DNA from: an uncultured Oscillospiraceae bacterium
Lineage (GTDB): Bacteria; Bacillota_A; Clostridia; Oscillospirales; Acutalibacteraceae
Direction: 5' to 3'
Assembly: GCA_910587995.1 (NCBI GenBank)
Contig: CAJUNS010000029.1
Location: 1 to 33,149 of the forward strand
DNA length: 33,149 nt
Part shown: in pieces, positions 32,455 to 33,149 of the stretch
How the letters are laid out: each line of letters opens with the position of its first letter
Position numbering within the stretch: the stretch's first letter is position 1
The notes under the pieces: model-generated
What the model saw: the letters and a program-made list of their open reading frames with translations, nothing else
The model's database searches: none
What the model was told of the DNA's origin: nothing
Made by a program: the position numbers and the translations under genes

Positions 32455-32494
32455 GCGCGGCAAAAAAACAATGCCGTCCTTTTCCCGAAGCCCC

Positions 32495-33124
32495 TCAGCC
32501 CTCGCGCGCCTCATTAAGACCTTGGGCGTGGGCCTCTTTGCCCCGCTCCCGAATGGACCGCGCTGCGTCTTTGGCGGTATGTCCGTCCTCCGCGCCAAAA
32601 TATCCCTGCCCGCAGCCATCCAGCTCCGGGCAGGCGTAGCAGCCGTCCAGCCCCCGCTCCCGGGCGCAGGACACATTGGGACAGACTCCGTCCTCATACA
32701 GCGTGGCATAAGAGCAGTTGTTGTACACACCACGACAGCCCCCGCAATATTTTGTATAGGGGCAGTGGTCACAATGATGCCCGCACACGCCCTGCGGGTC
32801 CACCCCCGCCCGGGCGGCGGCTACCAGCTGGGCCTTTTGCTGGCCGCAGCGCTCAATCCTCTGACCGGGCGGATTGTCTCCGTGTTCCGGGTCCTGGGAG
32901 AAGTCCTGAAGCTGCTGGCAGGGGAAGTCCGGGCATTCCCCGCAAAAGCCCCTTTTTTTGCCAATGGCGCACTGGGCCAGCGAACATTCCCCGTGAAAGG
33001 GATGGCCCTTTGTGGCAATGCATCCGCCGCAGCCTGTGGACTCCCGGAACGGGCATTCCCCGCAGGAAAGCCCGCAATAGCTGTCAATGGCGCTTCGGAT
33101 GGCTTCAAAATCAGTCATATTCAT
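32495..33124 (-). CDS. DUF3795 cysteine-rich protein with internal duplication
   Basis: The 209-residue product has 22 cysteines and no membrane segment. Two halves repeat the same plan: a CGxxCxxCP block, then a CGGC pair, further cysteines, and a CxxCP block. Half A runs YCGLSCGECPF ... GFCGECPDFPC; half B runs VCGHHCDHCPY ... GCYACPELDGC. This is the DUF3795 family, presumed zinc- or Fe-S-binding, of unknown role. The start is taken as the ATG at 33124, just after AAAAGGGGTAAA; ATGs at 33139 and 33118 are alternatives. It lies 110 bases upstream of the DUF1540 gene on the same strand, but that gene has its own promoter-like element. The gene is complete, 25 bases from the window edge. Confidence 0.85.
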   Translation of the reverse strand: MNMTDFEAIRSAIDSYCGLSCGECPFRESTGCGGCIATKGHPFHGECSLAQCAIGKKRGFCGECPDFPCQQLQDFSQDPEHGDNPPGQRIERCGQQKAQLVAAARAGVDPQGVCGHHCDHCPYTKYCGGCRGVYNNCSYATLYEDGVCPNVSCARERGLDGCYACPELDGCGQGYFGAEDGHTAKDAARSIRERGKEAHAQGLNEAREG

Positions 33125-33149
33125 TTTACCCCTTTTCATTTCTTTTTAT

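Overview
The window looks like a chromosomal segment of an endospore-forming, GC-rich member of the Clostridia, most likely a gut Oscillospiraceae/Ruminococcaceae-type bacterium. This is inferred from two clear sporulation genes (SpoIIP and SpoIIE), Gram-positive style ribosome binding sites and sigma-A promoters, cytoplasmic glycoside hydrolases for galactosides, and clostridial families such as DUF1540, DUF3795, VanW, DUF2975 and an Fe-S aldo/keto reductase. No tRNA, rRNA, CRISPR array, insertion sequence or phage gene was seen. About 24 protein genes are supported.

Layout. 1-600: a small AT-richer gene for a secreted cysteine-rich protein with its own promoter and terminator. 600-5700 (minus strand): cysteine desulfurase plus HAD hydrolase (operon), a D-2-hydroxyacid dehydrogenase with its own promoter, and glutamine-dependent NAD synthetase, preceded by a VanW-domain lipoprotein (5789-7423). 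7782-9637 (plus): a GT28/MGDG-synthase-type glycosyltransferase translationally coupled to an AlkD-like protein. 9813-14223 (minus): a cell-wall/sporulation block of SpoIIP, two small membrane proteins, a coiled-coil M23 (LytM) peptidase and a C39-like peptidase. 14422-16947 (plus): citrate synthase with an Fe-S aldo/keto reductase-like protein. 17019-21788 (minus): a 1050-residue fused GT-C glycosyltransferase, phosphoglycolate phosphatase-type HAD, then a DUF2975 membrane protein and HTH regulator pair. 22064-26806 (plus): LacZ-type beta-galactosidase, an RNHCP zinc-ribbon protein and a sugar phosphate isomerase/epimerase-like TIM barrel. 26873-29206 (minus): SpoIIE. 29562-31742 (plus): GH36 alpha-galactosidase. 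32052-33124 (minus): two cysteine-rich proteins, DUF1540 and a duplicated DUF3795.

How they work together. LacZ and the GH36 enzyme would hydrolyse imported beta- and alpha-galactosides (lactose, raffinose-family sugars); each has a good sigma-A promoter and no transporter in the window. SpoIIE and SpoIIP belong to the engulfment stage of sporulation, and the LytM and C39 proteins next to SpoIIP may act in envelope remodelling. The DUF1540 gene has a forespore sigma-G-like promoter, so it may be a spore protein (inference).

Most of the window is ordinary core metabolism. The points most worth a second look are the giant two-catalytic-module glycosyltransferase with a G10 homopolymer inside its reading frame, a C13 tract in the intergenic space before the cysteine desulfurase, a family of hairpin-bearing dispersed repeats at gene ends, a 32-bp perfect inverted repeat at a convergent junction, the aldo/keto reductase-like protein lacking the usual Tyr and Lys, and the cysteine-rich DUF1540/DUF3795 pair. 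I did not find a clear new multi-gene defence or mobile system.
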